Source: an uncultured Paracoccaceae bacterium (GTDB lineage: Bacteria > Pseudomonadota > Alphaproteobacteria > Rhodobacterales > Rhodobacteraceae). Taken from it: DNA of 53,421 nt. The position numbers and the translations under genes are program-made. The stretch is from the NCBI GenBank assembly GCA_913041145.1, contig CAJWHE010000011.1, positions 1 through 53,421 of the forward strand, read 5' to 3'. The notes under the pieces are model-generated. The model did not search any database. It was not told the origin of the DNA and saw only the letters and a list, made by a program, of their open reading frames with translations. Positions 19,147 through 30,449 of the stretch are shown piece by piece (positions within the stretch are counted from its first letter, which is position 1; each line of letters opens with the position of its first letter).

Positions 19147-21123
19147 ATGACTAATTTGAGAAAAATAATAATCGATGATACTGAAGTTGAGGTGGATCCT
19201 GCGATGACCCTTATACAGGCTTGCGAGGAAGTAGGAATAGAAATCCCAAGGTTTTGTTATCACGAAAGACTTTCGATTGCTGGAAATTGTAGGATGTGTT
19301 TGGTTGAGGTTGTTGGTGGACCTCCTAAACCGTCGGCAAGTTGTGCTATGCAGGTAAAAGACTTAAGGCCTGGGCCCGAAGGTCAACCGCCAGTGATTAA
19401 GACAAACTCTCCTATGGTCAGGAAAGCTCGCGAAGGTGTAATGGAGTTTTTGCTCATTAACCACCCTTTAGACTGTCCAATTTGTGATCAGGGAGGAGAG
19501 TGTGATCTTCAAGATCAGGCAATGGCTTACGGTGCAGATTTTTCTCGCTATCGAGAGCCGAAGCGCGCTAACGAAGATTTAGATTTGGGCCCATTGGTTG
19601 AAACTCATATGACTAGATGTATTTCATGTACGCGTTGTGTCAGATTCACCACTGAGGTTGCTGGCATATCTCAAATGGGGCAAACAGGAAGAGGTGAAGA
19701 CGCTGAAATTACATCGTATTTAGGTCAAACACTAAATAGTAATATGCAGGGAAATATAATTGATTTATGCCCTGTTGGAGCGCTAGTCTCAAAGCCTTAC
19801 GCTTTTACTGCCCGCTCTTGGGAGTTAAATAAAACAGAATCAATAGACGTTATGGACTCTCTGGGGGCAAATATTAGAATTGATACAAAAGGTCGCGAAG
19901 TGATGAGGATTCTTCCTCGTAATCATGATGGGATTAACGAGGAGTGGATTTCTGATAAAACTCGATTTGTTTGGGATGGGCTAAGGTTGCAAAGGCTAGA
20001 TACTCCTTACATACGAGATGATGGAAAGTTAAGGAAAGCATCTTGGGCTGAAGCTATAGATTTTGCCGTGAAAAACATGAGAGATAAAAAGCTAGGTGCT
20101 ATTGTTGGTGATTTGAACTCAGTCGAAGCAGCTTTTGCACTAAAGACTCTGGTTAATAGCTTAGACGGAATTATTGAGTGCCGTGTTGACGGGATCGATT
20201 TTCCACCAAAAAACCGTTCGGCTTATGTTGGCAATGTTAGTATCGAGGAAATTGATGATGCTAAAGAAATTATAATCATTGGAGCGAATCCAGCTAATGA
20301 TTCACCTGTTTTAAATTCTCGTATAAGAAAAGCCTGGTTGAACGGTTGCAAAGTGAGTCTAATAGGTGATGAAATAGACCTTACGTTTGATTATAATTAT
20401 TTAGGAGCTGATAGGGATTGTTTAGATAAAGTAGCTCTCAGTAAGGATTCTATTGTAATTGTTGGGGTTGGTGCTTTGTCAGATGGTGATGTCCCGGGGA
20501 TTCTGGCTAAGTGTATGTCCATTTCGAGCCGTATGTTAGTTTTACATGCTTCGGCTGGAAGGGTGGGAGCACTAGATGTAGGATGCGTTACTGAAGGAGG
20601 GTTGAAAACCTTGTTAGATGGCGCTGAAGTAATTTTAAATTTAGGAGCAGATGAAATCTCAATCGAAGAGGGGCCCTTTGTCATATATCAGGGCTCTCAT
20701 GGAGATAGAGGGGCTCATAGAGCTGACATAATTTTTCCATCAGCTGCCTACACGGAAGAGGATGGTATATTTGTAAATACAGAGGGTAGGCCACAACTTG
20801 CGTTACGAGCGGGGTTCCCCCCTGGGGAAGCTAAAGAGAATTGGGCAATTATAAGAGCTCTATCTGGTGCACTTGGTAAATCGTTACCATATGATACTCT
20901 TTCAGAGCTTAGAAAAAATCTTTTTGAAACAGTGCCGCATTTAGGGAAATTAGACATAGTTCCTGAGAATGAAAGAGAAGTAATAAATGTAACTAAGATT
21001 AAAAATAAAAATATTAACTGTGATGAAATTGATTTTTATAGATCTAACCCTATCGTGCGGGCGAGTAAGGTAATGGCTAAATTAAGTGCTCTAAATAAAA
21101 TAAAAGAAGTCAAGAGATTGTAA
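19147..21123 (+). CDS. nuoG: NADH-quinone oxidoreductase subunit G
   Basis: 75-kDa peripheral subunit, 658 residues. The N-terminal ferredoxin domain binds a [2Fe-2S] cluster (Cys in [17 protein letters not shown] plus a later Cys). Next comes the His-ligated [4Fe-4S] site in [19 protein letters not shown], then a [4Fe-4S] site with CISCTRC and LCPVGAL. From about 220 the protein is a molybdopterin-oxidoreductase-like domain without a visible cofactor site, which is structural in Complex I. The length is normal for alphaproteobacteria. It follows the small lipoprotein gene after 7 nt. Confidence 0.97.
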   Translation: MTNLRKIIIDDTEVEVDPAMTLIQACEEVGIEIPRFCYHERLSIAGNCRMCLVEVVGGPPKPSASCAMQVKDLRPGPEGQPPVIKTNSPMVRKAREGVMEFLLINHPLDCPICDQGGECDLQDQAMAYGADFSRYREPKRANEDLDLGPLVETHMTRCISCTRCVRFTTEVAGISQMGQTGRGEDAEITSYLGQTLNSNMQGNIIDLCPVGALVSKPYAFTARSWELNKTESIDVMDSLGANIRIDTKGREVMRILPRNHDGINEEWISDKTRFVWDGLRLQRLDTPYIRDDGKLRKASWAEAIDFAVKNMRDKKLGAIVGDLNSVEAAFALKTLVNSLDGIIECRVDGIDFPPKNRSAYVGNVSIEEIDDAKEIIIIGANPANDSPVLNSRIRKAWLNGCKVSLIGDEIDLTFDYNYLGADRDCLDKVALSKDSIVIVGVGALSDGDVPGILAKCMSISSRMLVLHASAGRVGALDVGCVTEGGLKTLLDGAEVILNLGADEISIEEGPFVIYQGSHGDRGAHRADIIFPSAAYTEEDGIFVNTEGRPQLALRAGFPPGEAKENWAIIRALSGALGKSLPYDTLSELRKNLFETVPHLGKLDIVPENEREVINVTKIKNKNINCDEIDFYRSNPIVRASKVMAKLSALNKIKEVKRL

Positions 21124-21171
21124 AGAAATGGTCAATATTAAGAGTAATATTAATATGCTTTGGAATATTTC

Positions 21172-22209
21172 ATGAGTGATTTTCTTACTACTGGGCCTGG
21201 CATGCTCTTTTTAATCGTAATCCAGTGCTTGGGCATAATTGGCTTTGTGATGATTTCACTCCTATTTTTAGTTTATAGTGATAGAAAAATATGGGCGGCT
21301 GTCCAGATGCGTCGTGGCCCAAACGTGGTGGGCGTCTGGGGTTTGTTACAGTCTGTAGCTGACGCTCTGAAATATGTATTGAAAGAGATAGTTATACCTG
21401 CTGGAGCTGATAAGACAGTTTTTATTTTAGCTCCACTGTTAAGCTTTGTGCTCGCTATGATGCTATGGGCCGTTATACCATTTAACCCTGGTTGGGTACT
21501 GGCTGATATAAACGTAGCTATATTATATGTTTTTGCGATAGGCTCACTGGAAGTTTATGGGGTTATAATGGGGGGCTGGGCGTCTAACTCTAAATACCCA
21601 TTTCTTGGTGCCCTAAGATCTGCCGCACAAATGATCTCGTACGAGGTTTCAATTGGCTTAATAATAATAGGAGTTGTAATTTCTACGGGGTCCTTAAATT
21701 TCTCTGATATAGTGATTGCGCAACAAGGAAATTTAGGTTTTTTAAATTGGTATTGGCTTCCTCATTTTCCTATGGTGATACTATTTTTTGTATCTGCTTT
21801 AGCAGAAACAAATAGACCACCCTTTGATTTACCTGAAGCAGAATCAGAGTTGGTAGCAGGTTACCAGGTTGAGTACTCTTCAACTCCATTTTTATTATTT
21901 ATGGCTGGAGAGTATATAGCAATCTTTTTAATGTGCGCGCTTATCTCTCTTTTATTTTTTGGAGGTTGGTTGTCGCCGTTTCCATTCTTACCAGACGGTC
22001 CACACTGGATGATCATTAAAATGGCATTCTTCTTTTTTATGTTTTCCATGGTAAAGGCAGTAGTTCCAAGATATCGATACGATCAATTAATGAGGTTAGG
22101 TTGGAAGGTTTTTCTACCACTTTCATTAGGATGGGTGGTTATAGTTGCATTTTTGGCTAAATTTGAGGTGTTTGGTGGTTTTTATGCACGATGGGTGATT
22201 GGAGGTTAA
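21172..22209 (+). CDS. nuoH: NADH-quinone oxidoreductase subunit H
   Basis: ND1-type membrane subunit, about eight TM helices, that joins membrane and peripheral arms and helps form the quinone chamber. The conserved loops [44 protein letters not shown] and [25 protein letters not shown] are all present. The ATG at 21172 gives 345 residues, matching close homologues; a TTG at 21160 adds four. The 48-nt gap from nuoG holds a 15-codon frame ending in an ATGA overlap with this start. Confidence 0.97.
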   Translation: MSDFLTTGPGMLFLIVIQCLGIIGFVMISLLFLVYSDRKIWAAVQMRRGPNVVGVWGLLQSVADALKYVLKEIVIPAGADKTVFILAPLLSFVLAMMLWAVIPFNPGWVLADINVAILYVFAIGSLEVYGVIMGGWASNSKYPFLGALRSAAQMISYEVSIGLIIIGVVISTGSLNFSDIVIAQQGNLGFLNWYWLPHFPMVILFFVSALAETNRPPFDLPEAESELVAGYQVEYSSTPFLLFMAGEYIAIFLMCALISLLFFGGWLSPFPFLPDGPHWMIIKMAFFFFMFSMVKAVVPRYRYDQLMRLGWKVFLPLSLGWVVIVAFLAKFEVFGGFYARWVIGG

Positions 22210-22210
22210 T

Positions 22211-22702
22211 ATGGCAGTTAGTATAAAGAGAAGAATTAAGTATTTTCTATTATTTGATTTTTTAAAGGGTTTTGGTTTGGGTTTTAGGTATTTTTTTTCA
22301 CCTAAAGCAACTCTAAATTACCCTCACGAGAAAGGTCCACTGTCTTCACGGTTTAGAGGTGAGCATGCTTTAAGGCGTTATCCAAACGGTGAGGAGCGTT
22401 GTATTGCGTGTAAACTTTGTGAAGCAGTTTGCCCTGCGCAGGCAATTACTATTGATGCTGAGCCTCGAGACGATGGGTCTAGGCGCACAACACGTTATGA
22501 CATTGATATGACAAAATGTATTTATTGTGGGTTTTGTCAAGAAGCATGCCCAGTAGATGCTATAGTTGAAGGGCCTAATTTCGAATTTGCCACTGAGACT
22601 CGAGAAGAGCTTTTTTATGATAAAGAAAAGCTACTGTCTAACGGTGATCGGTGGGAATCAGAGATCGCACGGAATATTGAAATAGATGCGCCGTACAGAT
22701 GA
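22211..22702 (+). CDS. nuoI: NADH-quinone oxidoreductase subunit I
   Basis: Peripheral-arm ferredoxin subunit with two [4Fe-4S] clusters (N6a, N6b) leading to N2. The ligand sets are [12 protein letters not shown] and [12 protein letters not shown]. It has 163 residues from ATG 22211, which has GGAGG five bases upstream; a TTG at 22199 overlaps nuoH and is unlikely. Its stop overlaps, by an ATGA, a 33-codon frame described separately. Confidence 0.97.
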   Translation: MAVSIKRRIKYFLLFDFLKGFGLGFRYFFSPKATLNYPHEKGPLSSRFRGEHALRRYPNGEERCIACKLCEAVCPAQAITIDAEPRDDGSRRTTRYDIDMTKCIYCGFCQEACPVDAIVEGPNFEFATETREELFYDKEKLLSNGDRWESEIARNIEIDAPYR

Positions 22703-22800
22703 TAGTTAGTCCACAAGTATACAAGCCCTATCAAGTTTTAGAAATCATGTGCTTTGCATTTTTGGAAAATGCTCAGTCCAACATAAAAAGCAGGGGATAA
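22699..22800 (+). CDS. Possible 33-residue protein between nuoI and nuoJ
   Basis: The 105-nt gap between nuoI and nuoJ is almost filled by one open frame. The ATG at 22699 overlaps the nuoI stop as ATGA and 33 codons run to TAA, seven bases before nuoJ. The peptide begins [17 protein letters not shown] and ends NIKSRG, with a short hydrophobic middle (MCFAFL). ATGA junctions are used elsewhere in this operon (nuoC/nuoD), which supports translation by coupling. It could also be the remnant of a longer frame or a chance frame. No function assigned. Confidence 0.42.
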   Translation: MIVSPQVYKPYQVLEIMCFAFLENAQSNIKSRG

Positions 22801-22807
22801 AGAGTAA

Positions 22808-23422
22808 ATGTTACTTATAGACATTTCATTTTATGTATTTTCTACTGTAATCCTAAGTTCTGCACTCTTAGTGGTTGTATCTCGTAATCCAGTTCACTCG
22901 GTATTATGGCTGATATTAATGTTTTTATCATGCGCAGGATTGTTCGTTTTGTTAGGTGCCGAGTTTGTGGCTATGCTTTTAGTGATAGTGTACGTGGGTG
23001 CGGTAGCTGTTTTATTTTTGTTTGTTGTGATGATGTTAGATATTGATTTTGGCAGCTTAAGGAGTGAGTTTGCTAGGTATATGCCGATCGCTGGGTTAAT
23101 CTGTATAATATTATTAATGGAACTTTCCTTGGTTTTTGGTGTTTGGCAGACGGCGGAAAGTGCTGAGCAGGCTCGTGCAGTGATAACACCAGATTTATCT
23201 CAGGTTCAAAATACAGCGGCCTTAGGCCACGTTATTTATAGTAAATATATTTACCTTTTTCAAACTGCTGGCTTAATTCTCTTGGTAGCAATGATTGGTG
23301 CTATTGTACTTACAGTGAGAGACCGACCTAATATAAAGAGACAAGACGTTTTAAGCCAGATTTATCGTGACCCTAAAGAACAGTTAAAAATTATAGATGT
23401 TGAATCGGGAAAGGGTTTGTAG
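22808..23422 (+). CDS. nuoJ: NADH-quinone oxidoreductase subunit J
   Basis: ND6-type membrane subunit with five TM helices, 204 residues. The helix with [18 protein letters not shown] holds the conserved G-A-V[11 protein letters not shown] pattern of the family, including the pi-bulge region implicated in coupling. The C-terminal tail is cytoplasmic and charged. AAAGAG precedes the ATG. nuoK starts four bases after its stop. Confidence 0.97.
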   Translation: MLLIDISFYVFSTVILSSALLVVVSRNPVHSVLWLILMFLSCAGLFVLLGAEFVAMLLVIVYVGAVAVLFLFVVMMLDIDFGSLRSEFARYMPIAGLICIILLMELSLVFGVWQTAESAEQARAVITPDLSQVQNTAALGHVIYSKYIYLFQTAGLILLVAMIGAIVLTVRDRPNIKRQDVLSQIYRDPKEQLKIIDVESGKGL

Positions 23423-23426
23423 AGTA

Positions 23427-23732
23427 ATGGTTAGTTTAGAGCACTATCTATTAATGTCGGCTACTTTATTTATTATTGGTATTTTTGGCATATTTGTGAA
23501 CAGAAAAAATATAATTATAATTCTGATGTCTATCGAAATTATACTTATGGCAGTAAATATAAATTTAGTGGCATTCTCAAGCTTCATGAATGATTTAGTT
23601 GGACAGGTGTTTACACTATTTGTTCTTACTGTTGCAGCTGCGGAGGCAGCAATAGGTCTTGCTATATTAGTGTGTTTTTATCGTAGCAAAGGCTCCATAC
23701 TGGTTGACGATGTCAACATGATGAAGGGTTAG
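23427..23732 (+). CDS. nuoK: NADH-quinone oxidoreductase subunit K
   Basis: ND4L-type subunit with three TM helices, 101 residues from ATG 23427 (an ATG at 23397 lies inside nuoJ). The two membrane Glu residues used in proton transfer are visible: one in [12 protein letters not shown] and one in [11 protein letters not shown]. Six bases separate it from nuoL. Confidence 0.97.
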   Translation: MVSLEHYLLMSATLFIIGIFGIFVNRKNIIIILMSIEIILMAVNINLVAFSSFMNDLVGQVFTLFVLTVAAAEAAIGLAILVCFYRSKGSILVDDVNMMKG

Positions 23733-23738
23733 TATAGT

Positions 23739-25868
23739 ATGGAAGTTTTAGTCTTATTTTCACCATTAGTTGGAGCTCTTTTTTGTGGATTTGGATGGCG
23801 ATTCCTGGGAGAAAGTTTGGCATGTTGGGTTGCAACGTCCTTACTATTTCTTTCAGCTGTATTATCGTGGATTTTATTTTTAAAATTTGATGGGAATACT
23901 CAAAATATAGCTATTCTACGTTGGATAGAAAGTGGAACACTATCCACGAATTGGGCAATTCGTTTTGATAGGCTCACAGCTATTATGTTTATTGTAATTA
24001 CTACGGTTTCGAGCTTGGTCCATCTCTATAGTTTTGGGTATATGGAGCATGATGAAAACTTTGGAGAGACAGAAAGCTATAAGCCTAGATTCTTTGCGTA
24101 CCTTTCATTTTTTACTTTTACTATGCTTGCTTTGGTATCAGCTAATAATTTAGTTCAGATGTTTTTTGGTTGGGAAGGGGTAGGGGTCGCATCTTATCTT
24201 TTAATAGGTTTTTATTTCAAAAAACCGTCAGCCAATGCTGCAGCTATAAAAGCGTTTGTAGTAAATCGCGTAGGAGATTTTGGATTTTTATTAGGCATAT
24301 TTGGGCTTTACCTACTTGTTGATAGCATAAACCTTAATGAAATTTTTCAAGCCATTCCCGAGATTGCGAATACAAAACTTACTTTCTTATGGCGTGAATG
24401 GAACGCAGCAAACTTAATAGCAATACTATTATTTATAGGTGCTATGGGAAAATCTGCACAACTATTTCTTCACGTATGGCTACCAGATGCAATGGAAGGT
24501 CCTACTCCTGTGTCGGCATTAATTCACGCTGCCACTATGGTTACTGCGGGGGTCTTCCTGGTATGTCGGATGTCACCTTTAATGGAGTACGCTCCCTTAG
24601 CTAAAAACCTTATAGTTTATGTTGGAGCAGCTACCGCCTTTTTTGCGGCAACTGTTGGGTTGGTTCAGAATGATATAAAAAGAGTTATAGCCTACTCCAC
24701 ATGCTCACAGTTGGGATACATGTTTGTAGCGGCGGGTTTGGGCGCATATTCAGTAGCAATGTTTCATTTATTAACTCACGCTTTTTTTAAGGCGATGCTA
24801 TTTTTAGGTGCGGGCTCGGTCATACATGCAATGCATCATGAGCAAGATATGAGATTTTATGGGGGTTTAAGAAAGAAGATACCTTATACTTTTTGGGCGA
24901 TGATGATTGGTACTTTAGCGATTACGGGGGTCGGTATACCTCTAACGCATTTTGGGTTCGCAGGTTTCTTTTCTAAAGATGCTATCATTGAGAGTGCTTA
25001 TGGTGCGGGCTCTAACCTTTCATTTTGGGTTCTTATAATTGCAGCGGGCTTTACTAGTTTTTATAGTTGGCGATTAATGTTTATGACATTTTTTGGAAAA
25101 TCCAGAAGTAATCCAGAAACTTATTCACATGCTCGTGAATCTCCAATTACAATGCTTATACCTCTGGGTATATTAGCGCTGGGGGCAACTTTTTCGGGGA
25201 TCGTGTTTCTTGCACCTTTCTTTGGAGACCATCAAAAAGTTAATCAGTTTTTTGGTATTAGCGGACCTGAGTCTCATGCGACATTGTCCAACTCAACTAA
25301 TCATGTAACAAAAATTGAGGGAAAAGTTCATAATAGCTCAAATGAACAAGCTCATTATACTATTGATAGTAAGGGTTCAAAAGGTATTGATGTAAGACAT
25401 GGTCAGTCAACTTTAGGTAAGGGTGGATTATTTTTTAGAAATGACAATCATGTTATTGAGAATGCGCATCATGTACCTAAATGGGTAAAAATATCACCAT
25501 TCATTTCCATGGTTCTTGGCTTCTCTTTGGCTTGGGTCTTTTATATTCGTGACCCAGAACTTCCACGCCGCCTTTCCGTACAGCAAAAATATATTTACCG
25601 ATTTTTATTAAATAAATGGTATTTTGATGAGCTTTACGAGTTTGTTTTTGTACGGGGCGTTAAAGCTTTGGGAAAATTACTTTGGGTACGTGGTGATGGT
25701 AATATGATTGATGGAACCATAAATGGTATAGCTTTGGGCATAATCCCTTTGTTCACAAGATTAGCAAGTAGAGTTCAGTCTGGATTTATATTTCACTACG
25801 CTTTTGGTATGATAATAGGTATTTTAGTAATAATTTCCTGGTTTGCGATTAGTGGGGGTAGCTCATAG
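23739..25868 (+). CDS. nuoL: NADH-quinone oxidoreductase subunit L
   Basis: Distal antiporter-like proton-pumping subunit (ND5 type), 709 residues, about 16 TM helices plus the long lateral helix near the C-terminus. Conserved pump residues lie in [50 protein letters not shown] and the [17 protein letters not shown] segment. A hydrophilic His/Asn/Ser-rich insertion of about 80 residues (about 507-584) lies before the last helices; similar inserts are usual in Rhodobacterales NuoL. It overlaps nuoM by one base. Confidence 0.97.
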   Translation: MEVLVLFSPLVGALFCGFGWRFLGESLACWVATSLLFLSAVLSWILFLKFDGNTQNIAILRWIESGTLSTNWAIRFDRLTAIMFIVITTVSSLVHLYSFGYMEHDENFGETESYKPRFFAYLSFFTFTMLALVSANNLVQMFFGWEGVGVASYLLIGFYFKKPSANAAAIKAFVVNRVGDFGFLLGIFGLYLLVDSINLNEIFQAIPEIANTKLTFLWREWNAANLIAILLFIGAMGKSAQLFLHVWLPDAMEGPTPVSALIHAATMVTAGVFLVCRMSPLMEYAPLAKNLIVYVGAATAFFAATVGLVQNDIKRVIAYSTCSQLGYMFVAAGLGAYSVAMFHLLTHAFFKAMLFLGAGSVIHAMHHEQDMRFYGGLRKKIPYTFWAMMIGTLAITGVGIPLTHFGFAGFFSKDAIIESAYGAGSNLSFWVLIIAAGFTSFYSWRLMFMTFFGKSRSNPETYSHARESPITMLIPLGILALGATFSGIVFLAPFFGDHQKVNQFFGISGPESHATLSNSTNHVTKIEGKVHNSSNEQAHYTIDSKGSKGIDVRHGQSTLGKGGLFFRNDNHVIENAHHVPKWVKISPFISMVLGFSLAWVFYIRDPELPRRLSVQQKYIYRFLLNKWYFDELYEFVFVRGVKALGKLLWVRGDGNMIDGTINGIALGIIPLFTRLASRVQSGFIFHYAFGMIIGILVIISWFAISGGSS

Positions 25869-27412
25869 TGGAAAACCTTTTAACGATAATGATATTTATA
25901 CCGTTAATTGCAGGTTTAATATTGATGATATTTCTCAGGGGTGATGATGCTGCTGCGCAAAATAATGCGAAGTTGCTCGCGCTAATAGCTACTTTGGCTA
26001 CCTTTCTAACATCTATCTTTCTTTATGCTGGTTTTGATTCTGCGAATACAGATTTCCAGTTCGTTGAGGATCGAGATTGGCTTTTAGGATTTAGCTACAA
26101 AATGGGTGTAGACGGGATATCTGTTTTATTCGTACTTTTAACTACTTTCTTAATGCCCTTAGTTATTGCTAGTTGCTGGGATGTGAAACATCGGGTCAAG
26201 GAGTATATGATAGCACTCTTATTCCTTGAGACTTTGATGTTAGGGGTCTTTTGTGCTTTGGACTTAGTATTATTTTACTTGTTTTTTGAAGCGGGTCTAA
26301 TCCCAATGTTCCTTATTATTGGAATTTGGGGTGGTGCAAATAGGATTTATGCTTCCTTCAAATTTTTTCTATATACGCTCTTAGGGTCAGTTTTGATGTT
26401 AGTTGCGATTATAGCAATGTATGTTGATTCAGGGACCACTGATATCCCTACGTTATTTTTACATGAATTTGATGCAATACCGCTTGAAGTCTTAGGAATA
26501 CAGGTTGTGGGCGGCCTTCAGTCATTAATGTGGCTTGCATTCTTTGCAAGCTTTGCAGTGAAAATGCCTATGTGGCCATTTCACACTTGGCTTCCTGATG
26601 CACATGTTCAAGCGCCTACAGCCGGTTCTGTAGTTCTTGCAGCTATTCTTTTAAAAATGGGTGGTTACGGTTTTTTACGTTTCTCGTTGCCAATGTTTCC
26701 GATTGCTTCAGAGCTTTTGGGACCAGTTGTACTTTGGATGAGTGTAATTGCAATAATCTATACCTCTTTAGTTGCACTGGTTCAAACTGATATGAAAAAA
26801 CTGATTGCTTATTCATCAGTTGCGCATATGGGGTTTGTTACAATGGGCATATTTACGGTAAACCAGCAGGGGATTGATGGCGCTATTTTTCAAATGATTT
26901 CGCATGGTTTTATATCGGGTGCGTTATTTTTATGTGTGGGTGTGATATACGATAGAATGCATACTCGTGAAATTTCAGCTTATGGTGGCCTTGTCAATCG
27001 AATGCCTGGGTACGCGTTGGTTTTTATGTTGTTTACAATGGCAAATGTTGGATTACCTGGAACGTCAGGATTTGTTGGGGAGTTTTTAACCATTATAGGG
27101 GTGTTTAAAGTCAATACTTGGATAGCCGTTTTTGCAACATCTGGAGTAGTACTGTCTGCTGCATATGCTTTATGGTTATATCGGCGGGTAGTAATGGGAG
27201 ATCTCATTAAAGAAAGCTTAAGAACAATTACGGATATGAATTTACGGGAGCGAGCTATTTTTACTCCTTTAGTTGTTATGACTATTCTTTTGGGTATATA
27301 CCCTGCCCTCATTTTGGATGTTATAGGGCCTTCTGTTGGCCTACTAGTTGAAAACTATGAGAAAAGTATTTCTGTTTATAGTCACTCAATAATAAGTTTT
27401 AGTAAGTATTGA
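25868..27412 (+). CDS. nuoM: NADH-quinone oxidoreductase subunit M
   Basis: ND4-type antiporter-like membrane subunit, 514 residues, about 14 TM helices. [17 protein letters not shown] holds the conserved membrane Glu, and [27 protein letters not shown] the conserved Lys and proton-channel residues. The start is GTG at 25868, inside the nuoL stop codon (TAGTG), so it depends on nuoL translation. GAGG at the end of the gene serves nuoN. Confidence 0.97.
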   Translation: MENLLTIMIFIPLIAGLILMIFLRGDDAAAQNNAKLLALIATLATFLTSIFLYAGFDSANTDFQFVEDRDWLLGFSYKMGVDGISVLFVLLTTFLMPLVIASCWDVKHRVKEYMIALLFLETLMLGVFCALDLVLFYLFFEAGLIPMFLIIGIWGGANRIYASFKFFLYTLLGSVLMLVAIIAMYVDSGTTDIPTLFLHEFDAIPLEVLGIQVVGGLQSLMWLAFFASFAVKMPMWPFHTWLPDAHVQAPTAGSVVLAAILLKMGGYGFLRFSLPMFPIASELLGPVVLWMSVIAIIYTSLVALVQTDMKKLIAYSSVAHMGFVTMGIFTVNQQGIDGAIFQMISHGFISGALFLCVGVIYDRMHTREISAYGGLVNRMPGYALVFMLFTMANVGLPGTSGFVGEFLTIIGVFKVNTWIAVFATSGVVLSAAYALWLYRRVVMGDLIKESLRTITDMNLRERAIFTPLVVMTILLGIYPALILDVIGPSVGLLVENYEKSISVYSHSIISFSKY

Positions 27413-27421
27413 GGTTAACAA

Positions 27422-28924
27422 ATGAATGGTAGCTCATATAATATATTTAATAGTAGTAACTATTTTGGTTGGTCAGAGACCCAAGGGGTTCTTGAAGTTA
27501 TTCAGATCTTGTTACCTGAAATTGTTTTAGCTGTTTTTTCTATGATTGTTCTATTGGGTGCTGTTTACAGTAGAAAAAATAAAACGACCTCTATAGTTTT
27601 TTGGGGTACCGCCACTACTTTCTTGCTAGTAAGTATTTTTATTATTTTTAGAGGTGCAGCTGTTTATACTGCGTTTGGTGGTGCTTTTATAGATGACTTA
27701 TTTTCAAGGTACTTAAAAGTTCTTATTCTTCTGTCAGCAGCTATAATACTTATGTTATCTCAGGATTTTTTAAAGCGTAATAACCTGTTTAAATTTGAGT
27801 ATCCAATTCTTATGACTCTCTCCGTAGTTGGAATGATGATGATGGTGTCTGCTGGAGATCTTATGTCGTTATACATGGGTTTAGAGCTACAATCTCTCTC
27901 ACTTTATGTACTAGCTTCCTTCAGTAGAGATAGCGTTAGATCTACTGAGGCCGGTTTAAAATATTTTGTCCTGGGGGCACTATCTTCTGGTATGCTTTTG
28001 TATGGATCGTCATTAATCTACGGTTACTCTGGTTCAACAGTGTTTTCAGAGATTTTTATAACTGCTTCTGCAAATGAGAAATCTTTGGGTTTTGTTTTTG
28101 GACTTGTCTTTATTACCATTGGTATGGCGTTCAAGGTATCAGCAGTACCTTTCCATATGTGGACACCAGATGTTTATGAGGGTGCTCCAACGCCTGTAAC
28201 TGCGTTTTTGGCCACGGCGCCAAAAGTTGCTGCTATGGGACTTTTTGCAAGGGTAGTTCACGATGCATTTGGTGGAGCTTTTAATGATTGGTCGCAGATT
28301 TTAATTTTGCTTTCAGTTTTGTCAATGTTATTTGGATCTATCGCAGCGATAGGGCAAAAGGATATAAAACGATTAATGGCTTATTCTTCTATTTCCCATA
28401 TGGGGTTTGCCTTAATGGGTTTGACCTCTGGAGGTTTGGAGGGAGTCCAATCAATGTTAATTTATATGGCTATATATGTGATGATGAATATTGGAACGTT
28501 TGCTTTTATCATCTCTATGGAAGTAGACGGGAAACCTGTGTCAGAAATAAACAGTCTTCAGATGTATTCTAAAACTAATCCAGGTCGCTCTATGGCCTTA
28601 CTTATTTTAATGTTTAGCCTAGCGGGCATTCCTCCTCTACTTGGTTTTTTTGGTAAGTTCTATGTTCTAAAAGCTGCAATAACGTCAGAATTATATCTGT
28701 TAGCCACTGCAGGTGTGATAGCTTCTGTGATTGGTGCATTTTACTATTTAAGAATTATTTACTACATTTACTTTGGAGAAAACCCGAGAGCATTAGATCA
28801 AACACATTCACTTTTTAACCAAACTGTTTTAGTGATTAGTGCTTTAGCAATGGTATTAGGAGTTGTGAACTTGTTTGGATTAGAGTTCGTAAGTGAGATT
28901 GCGGCGAACGCTCTTGTTAATTGA
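27422..28924 (+). CDS. nuoN: NADH-quinone oxidoreductase subunit N
   Basis: ND2-type antiporter-like membrane subunit, 500 residues, about 14 TM helices. MGLELQSLSLYVLASF has the membrane Glu, and FKVSAVPFHMWTPDVYEGAPTPVTAFLA the conserved Lys and loop. It starts with ATG, seven bases after a GAGG that overlaps the nuoM stop. It completes the set of 14 separate Complex I subunits (nuoA to nuoN). birA overlaps its 3' end. Confidence 0.97.
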   Translation: MNGSSYNIFNSSNYFGWSETQGVLEVIQILLPEIVLAVFSMIVLLGAVYSRKNKTTSIVFWGTATTFLLVSIFIIFRGAAVYTAFGGAFIDDLFSRYLKVLILLSAAIILMLSQDFLKRNNLFKFEYPILMTLSVVGMMMMVSAGDLMSLYMGLELQSLSLYVLASFSRDSVRSTEAGLKYFVLGALSSGMLLYGSSLIYGYSGSTVFSEIFITASANEKSLGFVFGLVFITIGMAFKVSAVPFHMWTPDVYEGAPTPVTAFLATAPKVAAMGLFARVVHDAFGGAFNDWSQILILLSVLSMLFGSIAAIGQKDIKRLMAYSSISHMGFALMGLTSGGLEGVQSMLIYMAIYVMMNIGTFAFIISMEVDGKPVSEINSLQMYSKTNPGRSMALLILMFSLAGIPPLLGFFGKFYVLKAAITSELYLLATAGVIASVIGAFYYLRIIYYIYFGENPRALDQTHSLFNQTVLVISALAMVLGVVNLFGLEFVSEIAANALVN

Positions 28925-29666
28925 TTGGCCGACGGGGTATCAAAAGGTAATTATTGACGAAGTAGATAGCACTATGAAGGAAGCTCGTCGGAGACAGAAG
29001 TATATAACTCAACCAACTTGGATTTTAGCAAAAAATCAAACTAATGCCCGTGGTAGAAGAGGTCGAGTTTGGAGTAATCCAAATGGTAATTTTTCTGCAA
29101 CATTAGCACTTACACTGAGTGAAGACCCGGCAACCTTAGCGTTGAGATCGTTTGTAACCGCTTTAGCTTTATTTGATACTTTAGCTTATGTAACAAAAGC
29201 AACAAATCTATTATCATTAAAATGGCCTAATGACGTGTTAATGGAAGACAAGAAAGTGGCAGGAATTCTTTTAGAGAGTTTTGGTTCAGGTAAGATAACT
29301 GATTTTTTGCTCATAGGCGTTGGTGTAAACTTGGTTCGTTTACCTGATGGAATAGAGCCTTCTTTTGGAGGTAAGGTTCAACCAACTAGTTTAAGTGATT
29401 TTGGTTTTAAGATAAATCCTGAAGATTTTCTTGTTTATTTAGCAGCTAATTTCGATTATTGGGAAAAACAGTTAAGAAGTTATGGTTTCAGTGAATTACG
29501 TAAAGTGTGGCTTAGTAGAGCTATTAAAGTTGGAGAAATGATAACTGTAAGAACAGGGTTAGATTTATATGAAGGAATTTTTGAAACAATTGACGATAGT
29601 GGTAATCTAGTTTTGAAAATTGACTGTGGCGCCAAGGTAATCCCTGCTGGGGATGTTTATTTTTAA
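28914..29666 (+). CDS. birA: Biotin--[acetyl-CoA-carboxylase] ligase
   Basis: Attaches biotin to carrier domains such as that of MccA (9990-11939) and acetyl-CoA carboxylase. The protein is the catalytic ligase only, with no N-terminal HTH, so it is not a BirA repressor. Motifs: EVDSTM near the start, GRRGRVWSNPNGNFSATL for biotinyl-AMP, KWPNDVL and KVAGILLE, and a small C-terminal SH3-like part. The start is uncertain: TTG at 28914 (250 residues, 11-nt overlap with nuoN) or GTG at 28893 (257 residues); no ATG is available before the motifs and neither candidate has a strong ribosome site. Position after nuoN is typical for Rhodobacterales. Confidence 0.88.
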   Translation: MLIDWPTGYQKVIIDEVDSTMKEARRRQKYITQPTWILAKNQTNARGRRGRVWSNPNGNFSATLALTLSEDPATLALRSFVTALALFDTLAYVTKATNLLSLKWPNDVLMEDKKVAGILLESFGSGKITDFLLIGVGVNLVRLPDGIEPSFGGKVQPTSLSDFGFKINPEDFLVYLAANFDYWEKQLRSYGFSELRKVWLSRAIKVGEMITVRTGLDLYEGIFETIDDSGNLVLKIDCGAKVIPAGDVYF

Positions 29667-29675
29667 GGAGTTAAT

Positions 29676-30449
29676 ATGCTTTTAGCGGTAGATTGTGGTA
29701 ACTCTAATACTGTTTTTTCGGTATGGGATGGATCTAATTTTATTGCGACTTGGCGTATCTCAACTCAGTGGCAACGGACTGCGGATCAATATTTTGTGTG
29801 GTTGTCATCATTGATGAAATTAAATAAACTAGAGGTCGAAATAGATGAGGTAATTATTTCATCCACAGTGCCACGAGTTGTATTTAATTTAAGAGTGCTG
29901 GCAGATAGATATTTTGATAGTAGACCTATTGTTGTAGGGAAGGGTGATTGCAGGCTTCCAGTCGATGTGCGAGTAGATATGGGTACGAACGTTGGACCTG
30001 ATAGGTTGGTTAATACTGTCGCGGGTTTTAGTCGATATGGTGGAAATTTAATTATAGTTGATTTTGGTACAGCAACAACCTTTGATGTAGTCGCTTCTGA
30101 TGGTGCATATATTGGTGGAGTGATTGCTCCTGGCGTTAATGTAAGTTTGGAGGCATTTCATCAAGCAGCAGCTGCTCTGCCACATGTTGATGTAACCAAA
30201 CCTGATCGTGTTATTGGAACGAATACGGAGGCATGTATGCAGTCAGGAATTTTTTGGGGCTATATTGGTTTAGTTAAAGAAACAACTGCAAAAATAAAAG
30301 AAGAGTATGGAAAAGAAATGAAGATAGTGGGTACAGGCGGCTTAGTCCCTTTATTCCAGCAGGGTGATGATATTTTTGATATATTCGATGATGACCTTAC
30401 AATGCGTGGATTAGTAGAAATAAACGAATTCAATAGAAAGAGCAAATAA
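29676..30449 (+). CDS. coaX: Type III pantothenate kinase
   Basis: Phosphorylates pantothenate, the first step of coenzyme A synthesis. It is a 257-residue ASKHA-fold kinase: DCGNSNTVF near the N-terminus is the phosphate loop, DMGTNVGPDRLVN binds pantothenate, and IIVDFGTATTFDVV with GGVIAPGVN completes the site. AAGGAG lies six bases before the ATG. The stop overlaps the rnj ATG by one base (TAATG). Confidence 0.96.
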   Translation: MLLAVDCGNSNTVFSVWDGSNFIATWRISTQWQRTADQYFVWLSSLMKLNKLEVEIDEVIISSTVPRVVFNLRVLADRYFDSRPIVVGKGDCRLPVDVRVDMGTNVGPDRLVNTVAGFSRYGGNLIIVDFGTATTFDVVASDGAYIGGVIAPGVNVSLEAFHQAAAALPHVDVTKPDRVIGTNTEACMQSGIFWGYIGLVKETTAKIKEEYGKEMKIVGTGGLVPLFQQGDDIFDIFDDDLTMRGLVEINEFNRKSK

